This document shows, piece by piece, positions 1 through 5,704 of a DNA stretch of 7,194 nucleotides (its first letter is position 1; every line of letters starts with the position of its first letter). This DNA comes from Deltaproteobacteria bacterium (GTDB lineage Bacteria > Desulfobacterota > DSM-4660 > Desulfatiglandales > Desulfatiglandaceae), in NCBI GenBank assembly GCA_011051075.1, contig DREN01000005.1, forward strand, positions 1 through 7,194, in the 5' to 3' direction. A program made the translations under genes and the position numbers. The notes under the pieces were generated by a model that searched no databases, was not told the origin of the DNA, and worked only from the letters and a program-made list of their open reading frames with translations.

Positions 1-53
1 AACTCAACGCATCTCCTGAAATCTTCGCTCTTCAGAATCTCATCTGCATTCAT
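1..53 (-). CDS. 5' end of an unidentified gene, truncated by the window edge
   Basis: On the minus strand an ATG at 53-51 opens a frame that stays open to base 1 and reads MNADEILKSEDFRRCVE. A strong Shine-Dalgarno sequence (GGAGGG, complement of 61-66) lies 7 nt upstream. The other nearby ATGs (58, 49, 43) meet stops within a few codons, so 53 is the likely start. The SD overlaps the last codons of comB and the two genes are only a few bases apart, so they are probably cotranscribed. Seventeen residues are too few for identification. The ending CVE followed by a codon starting TT would fit the start of an FmdE-type protein (family motif FHGHxCPG), but that is a guess. Confidence 0.6.
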   Translation of the reverse strand, partial: MNADEILKSEDFRRCVE

Positions 54-57
54 TTCA

Positions 58-774
58 TTACCCTCCGGTTATTCTCCCCTCGACTGCCCTGGCCTCAAGC
101 CCATCCCTTCCCCTCTCAACCATGAGCACAAAATCGAACAGGTCCCGCTGCAGGCAGAAGAGAGGATCCTCCCTGGGGAGGTACTCCTTAAGGCCTGAGA
201 TGAACTTCTGGGCCGTGGGTTGAAATACCACCTCAAGGAAAACCCGGACAGGGTCGTATGACTTGCCTGTGAGCAGGTGCTCAAGGTAGTCTGCGCAGGC
301 CTCATCTTCAGGGGCCGGCCTCTCTCCCCGATCTCCCATGGCCACCAGGGTGACCAGATCGGGATCCTGTTTTCCTATGTACCCTGCAATGGCTCTTGCC
401 GTCACAAAGCTTCCCAGAAGCACCTCATCCGCCCCCCTGAAGGCGGCAAAGGCCCCGGTCACCCCCGCAGTGGTGCGATGAACCACGGTCCTGTTTCTGA
501 AATATGACGCGCCCTTTTGAATAATGTGGGTCGGCGAGTTCCCCAAATCGGCCCCTTTAATGGGCACCTCGTTCTTCTCGCCAACCAGTATGAAACCGGG
601 ATTCTTTTCTTTCAACCAAACCGCCCTTTCAGGGTCTGCCTCTATTATGACCCGGTCCGCTCCCAAGTGGAAAAACAGGGGCGCGCATGAGAATGCCCTG
701 AACACGTCAATGATGACGGCAAGGCCCCGGGCCTCCCGAGCCCCCTTTGCGCAGCTTTTCCTCAGTATCCTCAT
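58..774 (-). CDS. comB: 2-phosphosulfolactate phosphatase family protein (ComB)
   Basis: 238-residue cytoplasmic protein matching the ComB family. The characterised archaeal enzyme hydrolyses 2-phosphosulfolactate to sulfolactate in coenzyme M synthesis and is Mg-dependent. Visible family blocks are DVFRAF (23-28), VGEK (64-67), LGNSP (77-81), RTTAG (100-104), GSF (121-123) and the acidic EDEAC near 156-160. Length is normal for the family. ATG 774 is the only usable start: an in-frame TAG lies two codons upstream, inside the adjoining repeat, and the only SD-like bases (AGG) also belong to that repeat. The next gene starts a few bases past the stop. A bacterium of this kind is unlikely to make coenzyme M by the methanogen route, so a role in sulfolactate or another phospho-compound is inference; membership of the family is much surer than the substrate. 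Confidence 0.85.
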   Translation of the reverse strand: MRILRKSCAKGAREARGLAVIIDVFRAFSCAPLFFHLGADRVIIEADPERAVWLKEKNPGFILVGEKNEVPIKGADLGNSPTHIIQKGASYFRNRTVVHRTTAGVTGAFAAFRGADEVLLGSFVTARAIAGYIGKQDPDLVTLVAMGDRGERPAPEDEACADYLEHLLTGKSYDPVRVFLEVVFQPTAQKFISGLKEYLPREDPLFCLQRDLFDFVLMVERGRDGLEARAVEGRITGG

Positions 775-1008
775 ATAGGCCTACAGAAAAACATTTTGGG
801 GTTGCTGTAATCTTCCCCGGAAATCAATTAAGGTCGCAGTTGTGTTACGATATTTGAAACTGGAAACTCGAAATTTGACAAAGAAATGACAATTCAGGTT
901 GTTATCAAGTTTCAAATTTCCAATTTCCAATTTCTTGCAGTTCCACAGGAAGAATCTCTTCGGAGGCCTCAGATCAAAAACCCCAAAAACATTATCTTAA
1001 AGGCTATA
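774..1008. repeat. Near-palindromic intergenic repeat, copy 1
   Basis: First of two directly oriented copies. From 775 to 1001 it aligns with 1351-1570, with about 20 mismatches and one 7-nt gap by hand count. The ends are imperfect terminal inverted repeats: TATAGGCCTACAG at 774 against TATAGCCTTTAAG read from 1008 on the other strand, both continuing into a TTTTGGGG block. The interior holds further inverted pieces, e.g. TTTGAAAC against GTTTCAAA and GAAATTTG against CAAATTTC. Transcribed, it could fold into a long imperfect hairpin. It carries no convincing ORF; the 82-codon plus-strand frame at 886-1134 begins in the repeat and runs out of it into the spacer. The left end is flush with the comB start codon. 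Confidence 0.8.
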
Positions 1009-1349
1009 GAGCTATCGGCTGAACCGAAACAGATAGTTGGCATCTCCTCTATGATCGCCTTATGGAGGCTTTTTAGACCGACCGTAATCCTCCTTTGTCG
1101 AAAAGATCCTTTTGTGTTGCTTCATCCTGTTTAGGACATGAAGGAAGGCTTCCGGGTATTCTGTTCAAAGGGGCTTTCCATCAGGATATTCCTTCAGCTT
1201 GGCGAACCGTATAATAGCGTGTGTCACGTGTCAAGGGCTGACCCAGGAAAACGTCAAATTGACGACCAACCCAAGGGTGCCACAGGTCCAAATCGCCCGC
1301 TCCTATCCTTGGAGTCAACTTACTCCTTGAGAAGAAACAGGTAACATGT
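1009..1349. other. Spacer between the two repeat copies, no convincing gene
   Basis: 341 bp with no ORF I would call. The plus-strand frame at 1138-1344 (68 codons) lacks an SD and resembles no family. On the minus strand one frame from GTG 1227 to TAA 1060 is interrupted only by a TGA at 1167-1165. Its residues include AIIRFAKLKEYPDGKPL and later NRMKQHKRIFSTKEDY, so it may be a decayed gene, but I do not recognise it. TTGACA on the minus strand (1234-1229) is followed by TATTATA (1216-1210), but the spacing to the possible -10 hexamers (12-15 nt) is too short for a good sigma-70 promoter. Confidence 0.4.
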
Positions 1350-1577
1350 TATAGGCTTACAGAAATGTATTTTGGGGTTTGTGTGATCCTCCCCGGAAAT
1401 GAATTAAGGTGGCAGTTGTGTTACGATACTTGAAACTGGAAACTCGAAACTTGAGAAAGAAATGACAATTCAGGTTGTTATCAAGTTTCAAATTTCCGGT
1501 TTCTTGGAGTTCCACAGGAAAAATCTCTTCGGAGACCGCACATCAAAAACCCCAAAAACATTTTCTTAAATCCCATA
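1350..1577. repeat. Near-palindromic intergenic repeat, copy 2
   Basis: Second copy of the repeat seen at 774-1008, same orientation, roughly 90% identical over the shared 220 bp by hand alignment. Its own terminal inverted repeats are visible: the left end (TATAGGCTTACAGAAATG) pairs with the complement of the right end (TATGGGATTTAAGAAAATG read from 1577), both running into TTTTGGGGTTT. It lacks a 7-nt AATTTCC unit that copy 1 has in tandem near 915-930. It ends about 70 bp upstream of kdsD, so any hairpin or promoter in it could lie in that gene's leader. No target duplication longer than a possible TA is evident. Confidence 0.8.
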
Positions 1578-1630
1578 TCTCATGGTCCACCCTCCTCATT
1601 GGAACTGGAGGGGGGCAAAAGGCTCGAATG

Positions 1631-1636
1631 AGGTGA
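1631..1636 (+). promoter_or_regulatory. Ribosome binding site of kdsD, supporting a TTG start
   Basis: AGGTGA lies 10 nt upstream of TTG 1647. An in-frame TGA at 1629-1631 excludes any longer N-terminus, and the reading from TTG gives a normal family N-terminus. Upstream, CCCTCC (1590-1595) can pair with GGAGGG (1607-1612) across an 11-nt loop; whether this matters for expression is unknown. Confidence 0.6.
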
Positions 1637-1646
1637 AGATTTTTCA

Positions 1647-2651
1647 TTGACGATCATTGAACAGGCCAAGAACGTCCTCACAATAGAGGCTCAGAGTATC
1701 CTAGGGCTAACCGAACGGGTCGGTCCTGAATTTGCAGAGGCCGTAGAGACAATCCTGGGGGCCAAAGGGCGGGTTATCCTCACCGGTATGGGCAAATCGG
1801 GCCTGGTTGCCAGGAAGATATCCGCCACCCTCAACAGTACGGGGACATCTTCCCTGTTTCTCCATCCGGCAGAGGCCATCCATGGAGACCTGGGCATGGT
1901 GACATCCGACGACGTGGTGGTGGCCATATCCAATAGCGGGCACACATCCGAGATCAACAGGATCCTTCCCATGCTCAAGGACATAGGGGCAAAGGTTATC
2001 CTCTTTACCGGCGGACTTGACTCACCCATGGCCGAGGCAAGTCATATTGTCATAGACGTGGGGGTGGAAAGAGAGGCCTGCCCTCTGGGTCTTGCGCCCA
2101 CTGCCAGCACTACCGCGGCCCTTGCCATGGGGGATGCCCTTGCCGTGGTCCTGCTAAACCATAGGCGTTTCAACAAGGAAGACTTCAAACGGTTCCATCC
2201 CGGCGGCAGTCTTGGAGAAAGACTCAGTCTCAGGGTCAAAGAGGTTATGCTTACCGATGAACACGTCCCAACGGTCAGATCCGGTTCAAGGGTTGACCGT
2301 GCCATAGAGGAGATCAACGCAAAAGGGATCGGTGCCACCCTGATAACCGGGAGCGATGGCACGCTTGAGGGTATTATCAGCGACGGAGATTTGAGAAGGG
2401 CCCTTTCAAGCAAAGATAATATACACCATTTGAAGGTGGATGAGATCATGACCCGGTCGCCCAAGACCATAGATGAAAACGACACCTCAGCAGAGGCCTT
2501 GGGCCTGATGGAACTCAATGCCATAACACACCTGGTTGTTGTGGACGAGACCCGGCGGGTCAAGGGTATAGTTCACCTCCACGACCTCCTGGGGAGAGAA
2601 GGATTTATTCCCAATGCAGGCAGTAACAGGGCCACGCGGGCTCATAGTTGA
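1647..2651 (+). CDS. kdsD: Arabinose-5-phosphate isomerase, KdsD/KpsF/GutQ family
   Basis: 334 residues, normal family length. The enzyme interconverts ribulose-5-phosphate and arabinose-5-phosphate in the cytoplasm, the first committed step toward Kdo of lipopolysaccharide. An N-terminal SIS domain (about 35-175) carries TGMGKSG (46-52) and ISNSG (94-98). Two CBS domains follow (about 196-255, starting VKEVM, and 264-315, starting VDEIM). Lys50, Glu102, Glu143 and His184 (in HPGGSLG) match the E. coli KdsD active-site set K59, E111, E152, H193 at a constant offset of 9, so the protein looks catalytically intact. Start is TTG, set by the SD at 1631 and an upstream in-frame stop. The 3' end overlaps the next gene by 38 nt, implying cotranscription. 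KdsD, KpsF and GutQ cannot be told apart by sequence alone; no capsule or glucitol genes are nearby, so the housekeeping role is preferred. Confidence 0.95.
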   Translation: MTIIEQAKNVLTIEAQSILGLTERVGPEFAEAVETILGAKGRVILTGMGKSGLVARKISATLNSTGTSSLFLHPAEAIHGDLGMVTSDDVVVAISNSGHTSEINRILPMLKDIGAKVILFTGGLDSPMAEASHIVIDVGVEREACPLGLAPTASTTAALAMGDALAVVLLNHRRFNKEDFKRFHPGGSLGERLSLRVKEVMLTDEHVPTVRSGSRVDRAIEEINAKGIGATLITGSDGTLEGIISDGDLRRALSSKDNIHHLKVDEIMTRSPKTIDENDTSAEALGLMELNAITHLVVVDETRRVKGIVHLHDLLGREGFIPNAGSNRATRAHS

Positions 2652-3576
2652 GCCGATCACCCCCTATACAAAGGTTGGAGCCATTGACGGCCCTGGCCTT
2701 AAGAGGTTACTCGGCCGGGTATCTTCCCACGCACAGGGGATCTTCCTGGCAAGCCCCCGTGCCGGAGAAGGCAGGAACCTTGACACCGCACAGAGGGTGG
2801 AACTGCTGGAACTGGCTGTCCAGATCCTTGCCCAGAACCCGATCCCCATCATGATCTGGGTCACCCGGGATACGGAAGAAGAGTCACGACGCACAACCAT
2901 CGCACTCAAGAAGGCGGCTGAAAGGAGGAGATACCCAGGGGACCTTTTCTGGGTGGATACCCCCCTCCTGTATCACAGCAACCGGGGGCTTCCCGGTCTC
3001 TACAGGGCACTAGGTTCCGTGGCCGGCAGACCATACATTCTCCACAACGATCCAACACTCATAACCGGCCTGTCAAGGCCCTTGAAAAGGAATAATATCA
3101 GAACCGCGGTCCTCAAAGAGCTGGCAGGCCTTGATGAAATAACCGGTCTTATATTTTACGGTTCATTGGAGAGGGCGCACAACTATCACAGGGCATGTCG
3201 GAGGCGCCCTAAATTCAGGATCTACGACGGTGAAGAATCCTCATTCCTGGACCATCCAAGTACCAGCGGGGTGGTCTCAGTGGGATCGGTACTGGCGCCT
3301 GGACCCTGGGCTAAAATAATCGAATCCTCCCTGGGTTTATCGGCTAACAAGAAGGAGTACCCGGATCACCTGCAGCAGATATGGGAGGCGGGAACCTACC
3401 TCCGCTCCATGAGGGATATCTACTCAGGGGCCGGAGTACCTGTCCTGAAGGAGATCCTGCGGGAGATGGGGTTGATAGAGAGCTCCTACCACACCCTCGG
3501 GCCTGTGGACACAGGCAAGGCATTGGAAAGGCTCAAGGAGCTGATGATGCGGTTCGGGGACTACGGGAGGGTGTAG
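2614..3576 (+). CDS. DapA-like class I aldolase/lyase of unknown substrate
   Basis: 320 residues with the layout of the dihydrodipicolinate synthase/N-acetylneuraminate lyase (TIM barrel) family. N-terminal GLIVEPITPY (9-18) is the first strand. TPLLY (116-120) holds the Tyr equivalent to E. coli DapA Y133, PYILHNDP (140-147) matches the PQILYNVP block, VLKEL (166-170) carries the expected Schiff-base Lys168, and GVVSVGSVLAP (219-229) matches the conserved GVISV block. The pyruvate-carboxylate motif GTTGES is replaced by PRAGEG (48-53), losing both threonines, so ordinary lysine-pathway DapA activity is doubtful. ATG 2614 is the only possible start before the first barrel strand, with purine-rich GAGAAGGA upstream, which forces the 38-nt overlap with kdsD. 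Translational coupling and some link to sugar-acid chemistry are inference. Confidence 0.85.
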   Translation: MQAVTGPRGLIVEPITPYTKVGAIDGPGLKRLLGRVSSHAQGIFLASPRAGEGRNLDTAQRVELLELAVQILAQNPIPIMIWVTRDTEEESRRTTIALKKAAERRRYPGDLFWVDTPLLYHSNRGLPGLYRALGSVAGRPYILHNDPTLITGLSRPLKRNNIRTAVLKELAGLDEITGLIFYGSLERAHNYHRACRRRPKFRIYDGEESSFLDHPSTSGVVSVGSVLAPGPWAKIIESSLGLSANKKEYPDHLQQIWEAGTYLRSMRDIYSGAGVPVLKEILREMGLIESSYHTLGPVDTGKALERLKELMMRFGDYGRV

Positions 3577-3638
3577 ATTATTGGTTGATGATCGGATGTT
3601 GCGGGTTGCGGATCAGGAGTTCAACTGCCGCGTTTATT

Positions 3639-3648
3639 GAAAAGTTGC
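3639..3648. repeat. Left 10-bp direct repeat, putative target-site duplication
   Basis: GAAAAGTTGC directly abuts the left terminal inverted repeat of the 305-bp element and is repeated exactly, in the same orientation, right after its other end at 3954-3963. Confidence 0.7.
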
Positions 3649-3953
3649 GACCTGTGCGGTTACCCTTAGTCCGTGGGGGCCTCTTTTCCAAAGGACGCAA
3701 CAAAATATTCCATCACGACATGGAGCACCCCCTTAGTTGTATTACAGCTTCGGAGCAGGCAAGAACCCGTACATGCTCCAACATAGACTCTCTCCTGGGG
3801 CTCTCCCGTAGCTTATTTCAAACGCATACTGCCGTCCCTGTGCAATGAGATAGGGTTTTGCGTCCTTTGGAAAAGAGGCCCCCGCGGACGGACTCCCGCC
3901 ACGGGCGGGATAGATCCCGTATCCACAAATGCTGAAGTCTAACCGCGCAGGTC
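3649..3953. mobile_element. MITE-like non-autonomous element, 305 bp
   Basis: The ends are 14-bp terminal inverted repeats differing at one position: GACCTGTGCGGTTA (3649-3662) against the complement of 3940-3953. Perfect 10-bp direct repeats flank it. Inside, a second inverted repeat of 32 bp (3669-3700 against 3858-3889) matches at 31 positions. The right arm carries about 45 extra bases compared with the left, including the palindrome at 3894-3910, suggesting a nested insertion or a deletion in the left arm. The 157-bp core has a smaller stem (GGAGCA 3752-3757 with TGCTCC 3774-3779). No transposase is encoded; the only frame of note is a 74-codon minus-strand ORF (3966-3742) made almost wholly of element sequence. 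It sits between convergent genes; no classical terminator is visible for either neighbour. A TSD of 9-10 bp would fit mobilisation by a transposase making staggered cuts of that size, which is inference. Confidence 0.75.
3894..3910. repeat. 17-nt REP-like palindrome, copy A
   Basis: TCCCGCCACGGGCGGGA has 7-bp arms around a 3-nt centre and is identical to the copy at 5531-5547. It lies in the right arm of the 305-bp element within bases that have no counterpart in the left arm. A related trail (GATCCCGTATCC) follows it, as GGATACTGGATC follows copy B, hinting at a larger shared unit. Confidence 0.7.
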
Positions 3954-3963
3954 GAAAAGTTGC
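3954..3963. repeat. Right 10-bp direct repeat, putative target-site duplication
   Basis: GAAAAGTTGC, identical to 3639-3648 and directly adjoining the right terminal inverted repeat. Confidence 0.7.
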
Positions 3964-3981
3964 CATTTCAATCCTTTAACA

Positions 3982-4884
3982 CTACTTCTCAATCAGATTA
4001 AGACGGTACTGGTAGTAGGCGTCTCTCATGGCCACGTACGGGTCAAGGGAGGCCTCTTTCATGGCCTCGTACTCTCCGATCCTGAGGGAGGTGCTGTTAA
4101 CTATGTCGTAGGTCCTTATACCCACGTTGGGCCAGAAATCAACGGCGTAGTTCAAAGGGTTGACAAACAGGCCCCCTCCCCAGCCCACTGCACTCCGGAG
4201 GCTGTAAGGGCCCAGAAACGGTAGGTCCAGATAGAAACCCGGACCTATCCCGTAAAAGGCAAAGACCTGACCCAAATCCTCGTCCTGGAGCGGGAAACCA
4301 AGGGCCTGCTTTGCCACGTCCTGAAAGCCCAGGAAACCCACGGTGGAATTGACCACGAAACGGACCACGACCTTGCCAAGACCAGCTAATTTTCCCTGTA
4401 GCAGACAACTGACTGCACGAATCGGCATGGCAAGGTTGCTGAAGAAGTTTCTTATGCATACCCTCGCCAGCTCAGGGAGTACCGTCTCATAACCCGTGGC
4501 GACCGGCTTCAGGACCCAGAAGTACAGCTTGTCGTTGAACTGAAAAAAGGCCCGGTTCACAGGTTCAAGGGGATCTGGAATAGTCTCCATCTCCTCCGCC
4601 TCATCATCCCACGGTTCATCATCATCTATCTCCTCCTCATCCTTCACCAGGCTGAGCTTCAGGACGGCGGAGTCAGGTCCGGCTAAATGACCCTGGTTTC
4701 CCTGCCCATCCACGTATTCGGCCTCCTGATCCAGCTCCTCTCCCCGCACCTCAGCGACCGTCAGAAAGGTCTCTCCTTCCACGTGGTCCGGCCACCATGT
4801 CTGAGGCTTGTCCGCAAAAGAAGAGGACACGGATATGCAGGACCAGCACATCAGAAAAAACAGAACCCTGCCGGACTTCCGCAT
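3982..4884 (-). CDS. mlaA: MlaA/VacJ family outer-membrane lipid-asymmetry protein
   Basis: 300 residues from ATG 4884. MlaA removes phospholipid from the outer leaflet of the outer membrane and passes it to MlaC. The family core begins at DPLEPVNRAFFQFND (about 104-118), followed by LKPVATGY, FFSNL, GFQDVA and GPYSLRS (225-231). The N-terminus is a signal peptide (MRKSGRVLFFLMC...). Family members are usually lipoproteins, but neither Cys13 nor Cys16 sits in a good lipobox (Met or Ser before Cys, no small-residue pattern), whereas SFA at 22-24 looks like a signal peptidase I site. An acidic segment (about 82-100) precedes the core and makes the protein longer than E. coli MlaA. A TTG at 4920 in frame would overlap mlaC and add charged residues before the signal peptide, so ATG 4884, 22 bases after the mlaC stop, is preferred. 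Last gene of the mla unit. Confidence 0.9.
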   Translation of the reverse strand: MRKSGRVLFFLMCWSCISVSSSFADKPQTWWPDHVEGETFLTVAEVRGEELDQEAEYVDGQGNQGHLAGPDSAVLKLSLVKDEEEIDDDEPWDDEAEEMETIPDPLEPVNRAFFQFNDKLYFWVLKPVATGYETVLPELARVCIRNFFSNLAMPIRAVSCLLQGKLAGLGKVVVRFVVNSTVGFLGFQDVAKQALGFPLQDEDLGQVFAFYGIGPGFYLDLPFLGPYSLRSAVGWGGGLFVNPLNYAVDFWPNVGIRTYDIVNSTSLRIGEYEAMKEASLDPYVAMRDAYYQYRLNLIEK

Positions 4885-4906
4885 CAAAAAACTCTCTAAC
4901 CCGTGA

Positions 4907-5509
4907 TCATTTTTCCTCAATCTTTTTCTTTAACCTCTTCACCAGATCTTCGTAGGAGGACCGCGACAGTATACTGCTGAACTGCTTTCTGTAGTTATTC
5001 ACAAGGCTGACCCCCTCTATAGATATATCGTAGACCATCCATTCGTCTTCCTTCTTCTTGAGCTTGTACTTGACCAGGATCTCCGTATCTTTTCTGGTTA
5101 TTATTTTGACCACAACGATCGCGTATTTTCCCTTCACCCTTTCCTTTACGTAGAGGACCTTTTCACCGGAATAACCCTCCACCTTGTCCAGATAGGTCCG
5201 TTCCAGGAGCTTTCCGAAGAGTTTGATGAACTCCTCCTTTTCCTCCTCTGTCCTCTTCTTCCAGTGCCTTGCAAGGGTCCTTCTGGACATCTCCCTCCAG
5301 TCAAACCTCTCGTCCACCGCCTTGCGGATCTGGGCGGCCTTCTCATCGGCCTTATCAGGGGCCTTGAGGGCGGGATCGCTCACAATGGCGATAAGCTTGT
5401 CTGTGGTTTCTCTCACATCCTCTGTAGGCCCTCCAGCGGTGGCTACGCCCGCATTGACAAGCGTCATTAAAATGAAAACCGGAACCATGATAAAACGCCT
5501 ATGGATCAT
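4907..5509 (-). CDS. mlaC: MlaC, periplasmic phospholipid-binding protein
   Basis: 200 residues from ATG 5509. MlaC ferries phospholipid across the periplasm between MlaA and the MlaFED complex. The N-terminus is a signal peptide (MIHRRFIMVPVFILM..., probable cleavage after ATA at 23-25). The mature part has typical family features: VDERFDWREMSRRTLARHW, an EEKEEFIKLFGKLLERTYL helix, the Y-V-Y-alternating strand stretch, KKKEDEWMVYDISIEGVSLVNNYR and a basic C-terminal helix. A GTG at 5539 gives a longer frame, but that codon lies in a REP-like palindrome, whereas ATG 5509 has a GGGAGG site 5 nt upstream and yields a proper signal peptide. It is followed closely by mlaA and separated from mlaD by 195 bp of repeat-bearing DNA. 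Confidence 0.93.
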   Translation of the reverse strand: MIHRRFIMVPVFILMTLVNAGVATAGGPTEDVRETTDKLIAIVSDPALKAPDKADEKAAQIRKAVDERFDWREMSRRTLARHWKKRTEEEKEEFIKLFGKLLERTYLDKVEGYSGEKVLYVKERVKGKYAIVVVKIITRKDTEILVKYKLKKKEDEWMVYDISIEGVSLVNNYRKQFSSILSRSSYEDLVKRLKKKIEEK

Positions 5510-5514
5510 ATATG

Positions 5515-5520
5515 CCTCCC
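5515..5520 (-). promoter_or_regulatory. Ribosome binding site fixing the mlaC start
   Basis: GGGAGG on the minus strand, 5 nt before ATG 5509. It decides for this start over the in-frame GTG at 5539, which has no such site and lies in the palindrome at 5531-5547. Confidence 0.8.
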
Positions 5521-5530
5521 TGGATGCTGG

Positions 5531-5547
5531 TCCCGCCACGGGCGGGA
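5531..5547. repeat. 17-nt REP-like palindrome, copy B, in the mlaD-mlaC gap
   Basis: Exact second copy of TCCCGCCACGGGCGGGA (first at 3894-3910). Around it are GGATGCTGG and CTGGATACTGGATC. CTGGATC (5555-5561) can pair with GATCCAG (5593-5599), and TCCGCGG (5618-5624) with CCGCGGA (5636-5642), so the 195-bp gap is largely stem-forming. No run of T follows any stem on the minus strand, so a Rho-independent terminator is not indicated. It may act as an mRNA-stability or attenuation element between mlaD and mlaC, which is inference. Confidence 0.65.
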
Positions 5548-5704
5548 CTGGATACTGGATCTCTTTAAGGAATCACCCCTTTTTCCATCAAGGATCCAGG
5601 ATCAATCAGATAACACCTCCGCGGATGATTTGGAGCCGCGGAACAGCTGCCCTAAAATATTTTTCAAAAATAGCGTGCCGGATTAACCCGCAACCTGTAC
5701 ACCA

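Noticed and set aside
886..1134. 82-codon plus-strand ORF
   Set aside because: It starts within repeat copy 1 and runs into the spacer; no SD, no domain, low-complexity N-terminus from the AATTTCC tandem.
1200..1240. Promoter candidates: TATAAT at 1210-1215 on plus, TTGACA/TATTATA on minus
   Set aside because: The plus-strand box has no -35 at proper spacing, and the minus-strand boxes are only 12-15 nt apart. Not strong enough to annotate as a promoter.
1138..1344. 68-codon plus-strand ORF
   Set aside because: No SD, no recognisable family, lies in the repeat-bounded spacer.
2042..2563. 173-codon minus-strand ORF opposite kdsD
   Set aside because: Antisense shadow of a well-supported gene; Ser/Arg-rich composition typical of the reverse frame of a GC-rich coding sequence.
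3742..3966. 74-codon minus-strand ORF with an SD-like AAAGGA upstream
   Set aside because: All but the first few codons are MITE sequence, including the 32-bp arm and the palindrome (read as PARGG). It resembles no protein family, so it is treated as a by-product of the repeat.
4885..4920. N-terminal extension of MlaA from TTG 4920
   Set aside because: It would place charged residues before the signal peptide and overlap mlaC; ATG 4884 gives a normal signal peptide.
5618..5642. TCCGCGG/CCGCGGA stem as a terminator after mlaD
   Set aside because: No T-run follows on the minus strand, so it does not fit a Rho-independent terminator.
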